This document shows, one piece after another, positions 11,541-22,345 of a stretch of DNA of 64,000 nucleotides (the stretch's first letter is position 1; every line of letters begins with the position of its first letter). The position numbers were made by a program, and so were the translations under genes. Under the pieces are notes generated by a model, which saw only the letters and a list, made by a program, of their open reading frames with translations, had not been told where the DNA came from and ran no database searches. Source of the stretch: Schizophyllum amplum (Eukaryota > Basidiomycota > Agaricomycetes > Agaricales > Schizophyllaceae); NCBI GenBank assembly GCA_007026445.1, contig VDMD01000030.1, forward strand, positions 1-64,000, in the 5' to 3' direction.

Positions 11541-12900
11541 ATGCCCTCCAGCAGCGGAATTCCTTGGCTGCCTCAGGAGATCAGAGACGATATAGTCAGG
11601 CAGCTCGATCTCGCCTCTGATCGGAGTTCCCTCAACGCATGCGCCCTCGCCCATCGCTCATTTCTTCCGTCCTGTCAAGCTGGCCTCTTCCGCGAGCAGA
11701 AATTCACTTCGGCAAACGCCCATGATAGCTCGTCTCGTACAGTCAGAGCGATGAAGCTTCTAGACAAGTCGCCTCACCTCGTACAATACATACAATTCAT
11801 TCATCTCGTCGAGGAACCGTGGCGCCTGTGGATCGCGAAATGCCAGGCTCTGCCGCGGCTTCTGCGCCGCCTGACGCAGCTCAACAGCATGAACGTCTCC
11901 TGGAAAGAGTCATACGAGCGCTGCTCTGATCTTCTCAGCGCGTTAGATCATGTCTTCCGCCTGCCGACCTTTCATCACTTCCGCGCGTCGCAGTGCTGGA
12001 ATTTCCCGCCCCGCCTGCTGTCGCACATGCCTTACCTGCGTACGGTGAAGATGGACCATCTGAGGTGCTCTCCCCGTATCGCTGTCAGTCATGCCCGCGT
12101 ACGCTGCGCACAGCTGACTTCGATGGAATTGCGGCTGAGCATCACGGCGTTCGCGGCTATGGCGGCCGAGCTGCGCGACCCCGACTGTTCGCTGGACCCT
12201 TCGAACCTACGCCACGTCACTACTGGGCTTATCAAGAACCATGGGATGTTTCTTGACTTCCTCAACATGACTCCGCTTCTGTTCAGTATCCAGTCTCTCG
12301 ATCTCACGTTGTACGAGGACGGTAAGGGTCTATATTGTACATTTTTGACCAGTACTCATTCATATCGAAGCTGTCGCCAACGATCCAACACCCGAGTCGT
12401 CTCCTCTAGTTTTCGGAGATGCACTCCCACGCCTTCGTCATCTCAGCCTTCAGGCTCTTCCCCTCAGAAATCTCCAAAACGACATACCTACGGCCGACTG
12501 CTTCGTGTGGCTTTCCTACCAATTGTCATCCCTGACAGGCTTAGAGTCGCTCGACCTTCATTTCCACGTTGCCCTGCGCACCGCCGGTGACGGCGATATC
12601 TGGAAACCCAGCTGGCATGCGTTGGACAACCTTCTCTACCAGATGACTGGGCTGTCTCGCGTACGCGTCCATATTGCGCATGTATTGGACTATCTGCCGG
12701 ACTACAAGGCAGAAGAAAACGCCATCGCCCAACGCGTGAAGGCGTGTTTGCCGCTGCTGGACGCCCGAGGAATTCTTTCAGTGCTGTCCGGTGAGCACGT
12801 CGCTGGCCGCCATATATGCGATGGAATCGCTGATATCGTTCGACAGAGGCGCGGCTCTCCTCTATGGCCTTCATTGCGCATGGCTTCTACTAGTGCTTAG
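11541..12900 (+). CDS. F-box-like/LRR protein
   Basis: Two exons, 11541-12321 and 12371-12900, joined in phase through a GTAAGG donor (436 aa). The N-terminus, IPWLPQEIRDDIVRQLD followed by LNACALAHRSFLPSCQ, matches the degenerate F-box found in very large basidiomycete families. The rest contains Leu-rich segments such as LPRLRHLSLQALPL and LTGLESLDLHF, typical of the substrate-recognition half. The family role is substrate adaptor of SCF ubiquitin ligases, but most members are uncharacterised and I cannot name a target. I chose the ATG at 11541 because it sits just before the F-box; an upstream in-frame ATG at 11454 would add 29 residues of no visible conservation. Confidence 0.75.
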
Positions 12901-13157
12901 GGTCACCTGGCTCACTGTTCGAGGCTTTCGCTTCTCAGGTAGGTTGAGTCCAAAAATTGCGATGTTACACCCATGGTTGATTCTTGTAACAGTATACGAC
13001 GCCATACAGACCCATCGATATCCCCAATAAATACCATAATAAATACCAACGAGCGTCGTTTGTGTTTGCAACCTTTTGGGTTGCTTCGGAGACGGATTCT
13101 GAGGCGGTCGATGTGAGCAGCCCGTCATGTCGTCCCTTGAACGCCACTCACCATCGT

Positions 13158-13832
13158 CTAGTAGGCAGGCGCCGGGTTGGGGCCGAACTTCCACTTGACG
13201 CTGAAGGTGCCCTTCTGGAGGCAGTCCGCCTGCCCTGTGACGGCTGTGCACAGCGCGGGCGTGGCGTCGATGCCGTAGTCGCCCTGGCATCCCGGGCAAG
13301 AATCACGGATGTACGCGACAACACCCTGAGCGTTAGGGTCCTCGAGCGCTGCGGGTTGGAAGTCAGAAGGGTGTATGACTCGGCGACGCGGGAACAATGG
13401 CCATTCGGAGGATGGCGAAACTTACAGGTGATACGGACCTGCGTCCCGCAGAGCGGGTTCAGGTTCGGGTTGCCCGGGTGGAGACTATTGCACGATGCGA
13501 GTGAGGAGGATGATCAAAGGATTGGGCAGATAACGACGTACGTGTTGTAGCTATCGAAGAGCGACTGCTTCATGGCGATCGCGAAATCTGTGTTCTGGAT
13601 GATCGTTCCGCACGCGCCGTAGCCGCCGTTCGGAGTGTAATAGGTCACTGGCAGGCTCACATCAGTCACTGCATGCTTGTTGAACGACTTTGGACTCACG
13701 CGTCGACTGGTAGGGACCGCCGGTAATGACATCGCGCTCGACGAGCGCAGTCCCGTTAGTCTCATGGATGGGCATGGCGTTGGAGACACCAGCGAGCGCG
13801 AGTGCGACAGCGGAGAGAAGAGTGAACTGCAT
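13158..13832 (-). CDS. Secreted RlpA/barwin-like double-psi beta-barrel protein
   Basis: Four exons read 13832-13700, 13647-13542, 13484-13426 and 13348-13158, all in phase (162 aa). MQFTLLSAVALALAGVSNA is a clear signal peptide. The mature part has the double-psi barrel pattern: TYYTPNGGYGACG, CGTQVRIT, then VVAYIRDSCPGCQGDYGIDATPA, in which the CxxC and the D/ID residues fall where expansin- and barwin-like proteins have theirs. Basidiomycete relatives are small secreted proteins of the RlpA-like or riboflavin-aldehyde-forming-enzyme-like group, often linked to cell wall and fruiting. Enzymatic activity is unknown. A TATA box lies about 105 bp upstream. Confidence 0.85.
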
Positions 13833-13936
13833 GTCTGCGACGAGGGTGAAGTGAAGGGAAAGTGGGGGCTGCTTGGAGAAGCTAGCTGGGAGTAGTAAGT
13901 ATAGGAGGGTGATGTTGTGCAGCAGCGCACACTGAA

Positions 13937-13945
13937 GCTTTTATA
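13937..13945 (-). promoter_or_regulatory. TATA box of the double-psi beta-barrel gene
   Basis: The plus strand reads CTTTTATAT, that is ATATAAAAG on the gene strand, about 105 bp before the ATG at 13832. Confidence 0.55.
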
Positions 13946-14099
13946 TCTCTCTTCACGGAGTCGCGGCCGGATTCTTACGCGCGCTCACTTCAGTCAGAAA
14001 CATTGGTAGAGAGCAGCCCGCAGGGCAAGTTGTCTCCAGTCTTCCTCAATACATCGCTTGCACGAGCCTCGTACAGGTACCGGCGCACCCGCACACTTG

Positions 14100-14660
14100 G
14101 GGCCCGTTCGGTAACGGAATCGCAATCGAGATTCCCGAGATTTCCTTGATTTTGTCACGTGCAATATTCCTTCCGGCGTCCGCCGAGCAACAGCGTGACG
14201 ACGGACATGTTGCCGTTTTAGGACGTTCTGCTGAGGCGGACTCTTTGGCAAAAGGAGGGCTACTTCTCAAGTTTTTCCCCTACAGAAATAAGGGTTAATA
14301 CAGATAGAGCCCAACTCTGGAAGGATATAAGAAAAATTCGACTTCTACAGTGTCAGGCGCGCAGTTCGCACTCATGCGCTGTCGGACGTGTACCGTCCTC
14401 AAAATCCCTTCGTTTGCTGCAAAAATTGGCTCAGAGGATTTGTATACATAGAATTTGGCGCCTGTGGAGTTTAATCAATGTTTGGAAGCTTGGCAGACTT
14501 TCAGTAGCTAGCCTTAGCAGAATTTTCCATAAACGGCAGTGAACAACCGTCACAACGATGTTCGGTAGACGCCGGAAACGAGGCCGCACGTGACAGAATC
14601 TCGACGGAATCTTGATTTTGTAGGGAATCGCGATTCCGTTTTCCGTTACCGAACAGGCCC
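14100..14660. mobile_element. Non-autonomous DNA transposon (MITE) with long imperfect terminal inverted repeats
   Basis: The left end starts GGGCCCGTTCGGTAACGGAA and the reverse complement of the right end starts GGGCCTGTTCGGTAACGGAA. Similarity continues inward, with interruptions, for roughly 130 bp (shared TCACGTGC, TTCCGGCGTC and GCCGTTT blocks). The element is flanked by TTG on both sides (14097-14099 and 14661-14663), a plausible 3-bp target site duplication as made by PIF/Harbinger-type transposases. It has no coding capacity and is about 561 bp long. The superfamily assignment is inference from the TSD length. Confidence 0.75.
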
Positions 14661-15257
14661 TTGAATTCCTCTGCCACAGTACGGACGGCGCGGGGTGCAT
14701 TGTGCGGGCACGCGTCCGTTCGTCTTTTCTTCCGCATACGGCAAGATTTCTCGTGTCGGTGCCTGTGTGGCTTCTGCCGCGCGTGGCCGGTATGAATGTG
14801 CACAGCCCCGACGACCTCTCGATTGGCGCTCGCCGCGCTGCCTCGTGGCGGTCTACCGAGGCCGGATGCGGCCGTAGCTGGCGCTGTCCGTTAGCCCATA
14901 GGCGTCGGACATCCGGGGTGCGACGGGCAGCGATCCAAGTCGACCTATGTATTGACAACAATGGAGAAATAGATGTTAGCCTCTGATGCATTGTTTTTGC
15001 CTTGACTGAGAATGCGATGAGAACAAGCGCCCAAGATCCAAAATTCCGGGTTCAAACTGTGAAGTCCAAGAAGACCGTACTCGAACTCAAGAAAAATGAG
15101 TACAGCACCGTGAGACCATGCTCTGAAACACCTATTACACCGCATCCGCCGCTTGTACGAGGCTCATATTCGTCACCCTTCGCCACGGCACATCCTTCAC
15201 GATCATTTGGTGAGATACGATGACCATTGGCCAGCTGGTGCACGGTCAGTTCCGCAT
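14661..15257. other. Intergenic region right of the MITE
   Basis: Short overlapping frames on both strands with no recognisable protein. It is the downstream flank of the minus-strand NTF2-like gene. Nothing else seen. Confidence 0.3.
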
Positions 15258-17993
15258 TCAAGCCCGAAAATAGAGAACCCACTCGTGCTCTTCTTCCTCT
15301 GCATCGTCCACATTGCGCAGCAACATCGTCTGGTCGACGGACAAGCATTCGTCAGGCTCTGATCCACCACTGACGAGCACGACCTCCCCATAGAATGACA
15401 GCAGTACGTCGCCTGTGCCATCTACGTTTGCCAGGAAGACGTGATCATAGTCGATGTCGAATGTCTTGCCGTGCGGGAAGAACGTATGTGGGCCCAGTCG
15501 TGCGAACGCCTGCATGATATTCGCGCGGCCGGTGGCGCGAGGGATGTCGGCAGCTCGCAATACTGTGTCGGAAGATTTGTAGATCAGTTCGACATCGTGC
15601 GCGTGAAAACAATGACATACTGTGCGATGAATCCGGGGCGGGAGTTGCCGGTGAAGGGCAGTACCGAGAAACGCGTGGGATGCTTGACGCGTTCCGTATG
15701 TGCGTGCGAATAGAAAATTGGGCGTATGGCGCGTAGGCGTCCGACAGGGACTCCCGATCGCGCTCGAAAGTCTGGATATATCTAGGCAATAGTTAGTCAA
15801 TCGCGCAAGGACCGCCACAGGTCGAGGAGAAACTCACCGAGTCAAAAACTCCTCCATGAGCTGCTGCATCTCCTGCCGGCGCCGAGCGCGCAGTTTGAAC
15901 AGTGGGTCGGTGGTCTGACACATATCGAGCGCGCTTCGAGGTGGATCTTGTACAGCCATGGAAGGGCCAGCGAGCGCGTCGTCGTCCCCGAAGCCGCCAT
16001 GTGCAGGCGATGGCGGTGGCTCACGAAGGCCTTCGACATCGCGTTCTTCCTCGAGGTCGGTCTCCGCGTCTTCGTCTATGTCGTCCTCATCTTCCGACTC
16101 GTCTTCGTAATCGTCATCCGCGTACAGACCATCCTCATCGTCATCCTGACGGTGTGCCAGCTCTTGCTCTTCCTCCTCATCCTCGTCCTCCGCTTCTTCC
16201 TGCTGCTCTTCGTCTGACGAAAGCGCGTCCACGTCGATCACCTCAATTGGAGGTTTTCGCGGAGGATCTGGCTTCTTGGGCGGCGGAGCAATTTCCTGGA
16301 TCTCGTCGTCGTCCTCGTCTTCGTCGCCGTCCGTGTCTTCCTCCTCGTCAATGCCATCGCGCGGGTCCAGGTGTACCGGGACTAGTGTGTCCGACCACAC
16401 TGGTACATCGCTCGTCCTACAAGAAATATCAGACACGTGGATCAAGGCGGCATGCCGTAAGATTGGCCTACCAGTCAATAGCCAGCCCGTCATCCCTGTA
16501 GGAGCAGTCAGTAATGATGCAACATGAATGAAGTCCCGCTTCGAGGTCAGGACTCTGAGTTGAACGCCGGCCCTCGACCCGAACTTGACATCTGAGCCGC
16601 CCCCACAATCTAACCTCACTCACCGAATCACCATATTCCCGTTCTTTAACCCAGGGCTCCGCGTGAGCACGTCCATCCACTGCTCGCGCGCCCAGTATGA
16701 GCGGTTGCGCTTGTAGTCCGGATGCGCTTGCGTGCAGTTGTACGGGAGCGGGTGGAAGCGCTTCGTGCCTGAGTTGACTGGGAATGGCTGGGGCTTGGTG
16801 AAGGGAGAAGGGCTTCGGTACTCTTGCTTGAGGGGCGGACCGCGTTGATTGAGCGTAGGGTCGCGCTGTTCTTGCTTGAGAGACGATCCGAGCTGTTGGA
16901 GCGGCACGTTCTGTTGGCCCCGCTCGGACGGCGAGTCGCGCTCATTGCTGGAGGAGAGATTGCGCGTAGGCGGCAAGCTGCCCCGCTTGAGCGGTGGGTC
17001 GCGCTCTTCCTCCTTGATAGCCATGATGACGTTAGGCGGCAACGGAGGCGCAACGGAAAATTGAGGCGCGCGCTGATGTGCCGCATGACTGTTCGACGTG
17101 GGATCCTTTGACTTCAAAGCGGAGTGATGCGGCGCCAGAGACGGGGCCGTTCGCTCGGCGGTCCTTTTTCGCTTTGGCGGAGGTTCCAAGATTTGGATCT
17201 CGTCGTCGGACTCGTCGGACGGTGAGGTAGGCCGTGGCTGCTTAGAACTCGATGAGCCGGTAGGATGACTGGTTGTCGAGGAGCCATTTGAGGTCCTGAC
17301 AGTGATCGCTGAGGGAGCTGGCTTCCGGACGTTCGACGAGCCAGCTAAGTACTCATTTCTCGACGACGACGAGGACGACGAGGTACTTGAGTTCATACTG
17401 CTCAGCGCTCCATTGCCCGAGGGTCTTTCTGGATTCCTCTGGTCTAGGGGCCTTTTACGACTCATAGGCGCTCCACGGTCACGACCGGAGGCGATTGACG
17501 TGTCTGCGTGACTCCCATCCGATGTCGGCGTACGGGTTGGCCCTTGATATGTGGGCGCGTAGCGCGAAGACGCGCCCAATTGACCTTGGCGAAGAACGCT
17601 GTGCACATTTCCTTGACCTCGCTGCGTACCTCCCTCGCCTCTTTGGGGACCAGTACGCGGCGCGGGACGGGGTGGCAACACGCGGCCAACCGCTCCCTGC
17701 TGATACACCGGTGGCGGCAGCCTGTTCCCATCCTTCCTGAGCGCCTCGTTTGGCTGTGCATCTTCGTTGTGTCCGACAGCCTCCGGACGTTTTCCCTGCG
17801 CTTTATTGCTCCACTTCGCGGGATTGGCGCCAAGCATCCTGAGACCTCTGTGATGGGTAGTGTAGCTGATGTGAAACGAGCTTACGAGAATGTCAGAGCC
17901 TGATACGCGGCGGTTGTAGGGGCGTCCGGTGGCACTGGGATTGCGTTGTGACCCAGAGGCGAAAGTTGCGATCAGAATATGAGTGAGGTCCAA
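15258..17993 (-). CDS. Ser/Pro-rich protein with acidic region and C-terminal NTF2-like domain
   Basis: Five exons, read 17993-16624, 16495-16472 (a 24-nt micro-exon), 16416-15838, 15781-15621 and 15562-15258, phase-consistent throughout (812 aa from the first ATG; an internal ATG at 17837 is an alternative start). Residues 1-420 are low complexity (Ser, Pro, Gln, Arg) with a poly-Ser run. A conserved-looking block YWAREQWMDVL leads into a strongly Asp/Glu-rich segment. The C-terminus has the helix MEEFLTRYIQTFERDRESL and AYAPYAQFSI, which match the first helices of the NTF2-like fold of Mex67/TAP-type proteins (F..FD.DR..L...Y...A.FS), then FARLGPHTFF and FYGEVVLV, resembling later strands. 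There are no leucine-rich repeats, so it is not Mex67 itself. A role in nuclear transport is only suggested. Confidence 0.6.
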
Positions 17994-19500
17994 GCGTGGG
18001 AATTAGAGTGGTCAACAACGTTTTGTGGCGTCGTTCGCTCTGCTCCTGGCATCCGTACTCATCTCCCAAATCTCCTATATCGTTGAACTTTCGCCGCTCA
18101 CGGGACGCCTCCCCTCTTTGAAGCTAGACTTTCCTGCTTGGAAACATGGTCTCAACCAGCCTCGTGTCACTTGTATGCCATGGAACCGACATGGATCGTT
18201 GATCAGTGCAGCGCCTTCAAGTTCACAGCGCCCAGAGAAGACGCTCGGATAATATCTGCGCATAGAGACAATGTTTCGAGGCGTCAAGTAGATTCTACGA
18301 GGGAAGACTTGAGCGCTCTACATTGCGTGCCACTCACTCACAGTGACGCCTTTATCAGACGAGGGTCTCTCCCAGATGGTCGACAAGACCACGACCGAGA
18401 TACACGTCGTCGTCGACTCGTCGATGGACCAGCGAGCGATGTTGTTCTCAAATTTTCGACATCTTTTAATCTTCTACATGCGCCACAGCCTCCGCCTGCA
18501 TCTCTATTTTCGCTGTGTCTCGACCCCTGTCCCCCCTTCGCCTGCCCCTCACCTCCCCATCACCTCCATATATCCGGCCTCCGATTCCCGGCCTCCCTTT
18601 TTCTGCCTTCTGGTCTTCCCTTACCTTCCTCCTCCTCTCCCCTTTTATCCCGTCATGTCATATACCACTAATATATCAAGTACCGTCGGCGCTCCATCAG
18701 CTCCTTCGCGGATCGTCCTGTGCGGATTCTTCTACGAAAGCGTGAGGAGTTTCCTCGACTCGAGCGCGAGAGCATCGTCAGCTACATTATATTTTACGCA
18801 AACGCAAGCGGATTGCTCGACGCGCACGCAAGCCGTTTCTTCCGCGGCAAGCGCTTACCCTAGGACGACAGGCCGGGCGTCTCGGGCGTCTCATTGCGCA
18901 AGGGGCGGAGGAAGCGCCCCTCATATCTCAAAGCGCACGTCCACTAAGACACGGAAACGCGATGTTCGGTCGCTGAAAGTCGAGGTTCGCATGCCGGAAG
19001 GCACTCCTTGTAATTGTGATAATTTGGGTTGCTGTACGGCTTTCTTTTGTCTTCATACACCTCTCGCCCGGTAGATATGGTATCTCGTACACACTACAAG
19101 CCAACTTGATGCCATGCACGCCGCTCGTACACTCAAGGATGACAAAGAAACGGCAATAACTTGAACCCGGTACGTATATATGGTACATGAAAATAAGAGT
19201 GATTCAAACTGGCCCATCGACATGGTATATTCACCGCCTTTCTGTTTCCAGCCGCGCCGATTCTTGCCGTCTTCTCAACGGCCCTTCTCCTCTCCTCAAC
19301 GGGCGCGCGACACGGCGCCCCCCAGACGTGCTTTGCCAGATCAGGCTGCCTCGCAAGACACGACGATGCATTGACCTCAGCAACGACGATACATGAATCG
19401 CGAGTTCCGCCGGCATGATGGGAAAGTGCTCGTCGTTCGTATGCAACGGCTCTTCGTTCCCCTTCGCTCCCCAGACACCAGAGAGCGGAAGAAGACAGGC
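17994..19500. other. Long intergenic region with weak ORFs
   Basis: Contains a strong CT-rich tract at about 18520-18650 followed by an ATG at 18655 opening a 139-codon frame of poor coding character. A better-looking stretch in another frame (about 18683-18853, including EEFPRLERESIVSYIIFYANASG) follows a CTAAT/CAAG intron-end-like sequence but has no start codon. I assign no gene. The last 320 bp are the 3' flank of kinase K1 and are homologous to the 3' flank of K4 at 32,320-32,633. Confidence 0.3.
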
Positions 19501-21817
19501 CTAATCGACATGGTCCACCTTCTGCCGCTTGGGCGAGTGCGTTGTTTGCTCTTCAACAGCTTTACGCTTCGGCGATGGCGAGCTCCGAGTAATCGCAGGG
19601 CACGTCTCCTTCGTTGCCTGTGAAGAGCGGCGCGGTTCGACAAGAGTGACCTCCGAGTCATCGCTGGCGTGCGACGACGATGAAGACGCTTTCTCGCGCG
19701 GCGTGGGCGGTGGCGGCATGGCGGTCCTGTCGTCCTGTGGAAGATCGGCCGCAGATCGCTCGGGCGCGTCTTGTTCCTCGCTGTCGTCGTCCTTGCCAGA
19801 GGGGCCAGCCGCGGCACATTGGCTAGCGGGCGGGGCTGCGTGGTCGTCGGATGATTGTCTTTGTCGGATATGGCGGTCGAAGATATCAAGGAAGACGCGA
19901 TCAGTTGCCCATTTAGTGCGGGCAATGGCTGTTCGCAAGTCAAACACTAGCTCCTTGAGGTCATCGAAGTACGGGTGGAAGCTCTCGTCCAGAAAGCCGC
20001 GGAATTGATCGTCGTCGTATCCAAACATGACCCGCGCCTTGTGGCCAGCATTTCCATCGAGCCAGCGTCCTATCTTCAATGAGCGCACGTCGACGTCGTT
20101 TCGTGGGGTGCTGGACGGCCCGGCGTAGCTCGAGCAGATGATCATGAGGACGTAGAGAAAGGACTCCATGTCGTGCCACGGCGAATGTGCAACGGTGTCC
20201 GGAGACAAAAGGATGGCGCAGGCGGTGAAGGGTAGTGTTCCCTAGGCGCGCGAGCAATCGTCAGTCAGAGTCAAATAGTCTGCACCATTGAGAACTCACT
20301 GCCGTACGGCCTATGGGGCCCCGCTTATATTCCCCATCTGGCTTGGCAACGATGGCGGAGTCCAAATCGATCAACAGCCCCCGACGGCGCGACGATCCCG
20401 GCACTTCACATAGTACAATGTTGTTATCGCTGATATCACAATGGAGGACGTCTTTCGTGTCGTAAAGCTGCTCGTGCGCTACGAGTCGAGTCAGCGCCAT
20501 CATCGTAATCTGTAAGCCAGCAAACGCACCTTCGACAGCGTCCCGGAGAGCGAGTATAAGCTCGTCCTTAGTAGCGAACTCCTCGAGCGGCTTCCCATAC
20601 TGGTCGAACACGAGACGGCGAAGCTCCAGATGAGGAACACCGCTGAGGACATCCGCACGGTCAGGGCCTTGCACTAGGTCGCGCAGCCAAACCGTCGTCC
20701 GATGCTCGTCGTGGGGCCACGGAACAGGCTCATCGCAAACGAGGTTCGCTATACCGTCGATCGAGGATGCCATTCGGAGGAAGTCGCCCTCGGTAGGGTG
20801 TTGCCGTTTATCTGCCCAGATGTTCTTGATAACGTAGTCTTTATCGCTGTCCGAGCGGCGACAGCGCCAGCATACTGTGCCCCGTCCGCATATCTCCTTG
20901 CCGATGGACAAAGTCTCGACGATCCTGTACTCCAGACCACCGACGGTCACAAAGAACTGGCCGCCGCGCGACGCGAGCGAGGTGTCCTTGCCGCAGTACG
21001 ATGCGTCGAGCATCGTGAGACCCATCAAGACCCGCGTGAAGAGAACACAACAGCGATGCGCGTCGCGTATACCGGACAGGACGCGTCCCGCTCGATCGAA
21101 GTAAGCGACCTGGAAAGAGTCGCCCGCGAGAGCGATGCCGATATGGAAGAAGCGATCTCCTTGCGATGCGAACACGTTGGCAGCACCGCAGGTGAGACGG
21201 CGCAAGGCCTCCGGCATTTGCTCGACGCTGGAGACGATTTGTACGTCGCAGAGGATGTCGGCCCATTGCACCGACTTCAGCCCAGCATATACGAGTGCGA
21301 TGCCGGGCACCTGTACAGACTCTCCGCTCAAGAGAACCCGAGTACTCCTGGTCACAACCCACTGGCGGGCAAAACACGGAAGCTTTTTCTCGAGCGCCGC
21401 GTACACACGCCAGGCGGAGCGAGTGAGCTCGTCGAGGAATGCGGCTGTCGCGTTTTCCTGCTCGGAAGGCTGCGACGGGGGATATTCTCGCCACCTTCGT
21501 GCTTCTATGTCGTAGAGGTTCGTTGCCATAGCGTTTACCACCGTGTTTGGGTGGACGGCAAACATGTCTTTGGGGTACAACGTTGGAAGGAAGCCGGCAA
21601 CGTCAACAGAAGCGCGTTCCGTCTCAGAGATGCAGTCTTCATCTATGCTGAGTGGGTCTGGAAGAACTTGGATGTCAAGACGGGCCAAAGGCGCGTGAGG
21701 ATAGGGAACGGGAATGTCGGGCGTAGATGAGGTAGTTTGGTTGGCTGGATGAACTACGCGGCTGTTTTGATTCGTCTCATCTGCAGGTGTGTCCCGGGCG
21801 TACTCCACGGACTGCAT
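19501..21817 (-). CDS. FunK1 fungal-type protein kinase K1
   Basis: Three exons, 21817-20530, 20478-20300 and 20241-19501 (735 aa). The first intron (51 nt) has no stop and keeps the frame, so an unspliced reading is also open. Kinase landmarks: LEYRIVETLS and the ATP-binding-lysine candidate DYVIKNIWAD, catalytic loop HCDISDNNIVL, metal-binding LLIDLDSA (replacing DFG), GTLPF, then PWHDMESFLYVL of the C-lobe. A CRRSDSD motif precedes the lysine. The N-terminal 300 residues match the regulatory half of the family. The Ser/Asp-rich tail ends in a bipartite basic motif, KRKA then KRQK, and HVD. Its start lies head-to-head with K2, with 528 bp between. From about 19,627 to 20,390 it is indistinguishable by eye from K4. 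Confidence 0.9.
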
Positions 21818-22345
21818 GGCTTTCTACGATCGGTATAAGCGCTGGGGACACACTGATGTCTTTGTACTACTGACGAACCCTCAATGGTGGCGACAGGAGT
21901 TGCACAGATATGGGCAAATTTTGATGGGTTTCCGATATATGAGCTGAGAAGGATCTTGAGCCCCGAGCCTTACAGGAGCGTTTCGTAGGTTCAACGGATA
22001 TGAGTGGCGGGGATGATGGTGGTTGAGTTCGAAGCCGTGATTGTGACTCCTGTGACAACAAGCAGGAGCAAATACCACGTTCTCACGCGCCGCCAATATG
22101 CACGTGACCGTCTCGTGCCTTCAAACAGCACACGTGACGGGCCAAGGATAATGAACGCTACATTCGAATGTTGATCGTCTTTCACCTTGACTTCCACCGT
22201 CATCCCAAGAGCCGACTGCCACCACATTCTCTCCGTCGCATCTGGAGCCTTGGAACATTGTGGTGCGTGGCCTTAAGGCAGATCGGATATACTTGCTGAA
22301 CCATGTTAGGATCGTTTCGTAGCCTCGCCACTCAAAGCTGCCGCG
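21818..22345. promoter_or_regulatory. Divergent promoter region between K1 and K2
   Basis: 528 bp shared by two head-to-head kinase genes. About 22015-22070 contains a block (GATGATGGT, GAGTTCGA, TTGTGACTCCTGTGACA) that recurs upstream of K4, K8 and K9, about 200-250 bp from the ATG in K1 and K4. Confidence 0.5.

Noticed and set aside
15258..17993. Calling the NTF2-like gene MEX67
   Set aside because: It lacks the leucine-rich repeat and RNA-binding parts and has an extended low-complexity N-terminus; only the C-terminal domain resembles Mex67/TAP.
18655..19074. Gene starting at the ATG after the CT-rich tract
   Set aside because: The promoter-like context is suggestive, but the frame lacks coding character and another frame looks better without having a start; left as unassigned.
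20479..20529. Treating intron 1 of K1 as coding because the frame stays open
   Set aside because: The paralogs splice at the same place with GT-AG borders, and the 51-nt segment is diverged between K1 and K4 while flanking exons match.
20702..21730. 342-codon plus-strand ORF opposite K1
   Set aside because: Antisense shadow of the kinase exon; an equivalent shadow appears opposite K4.
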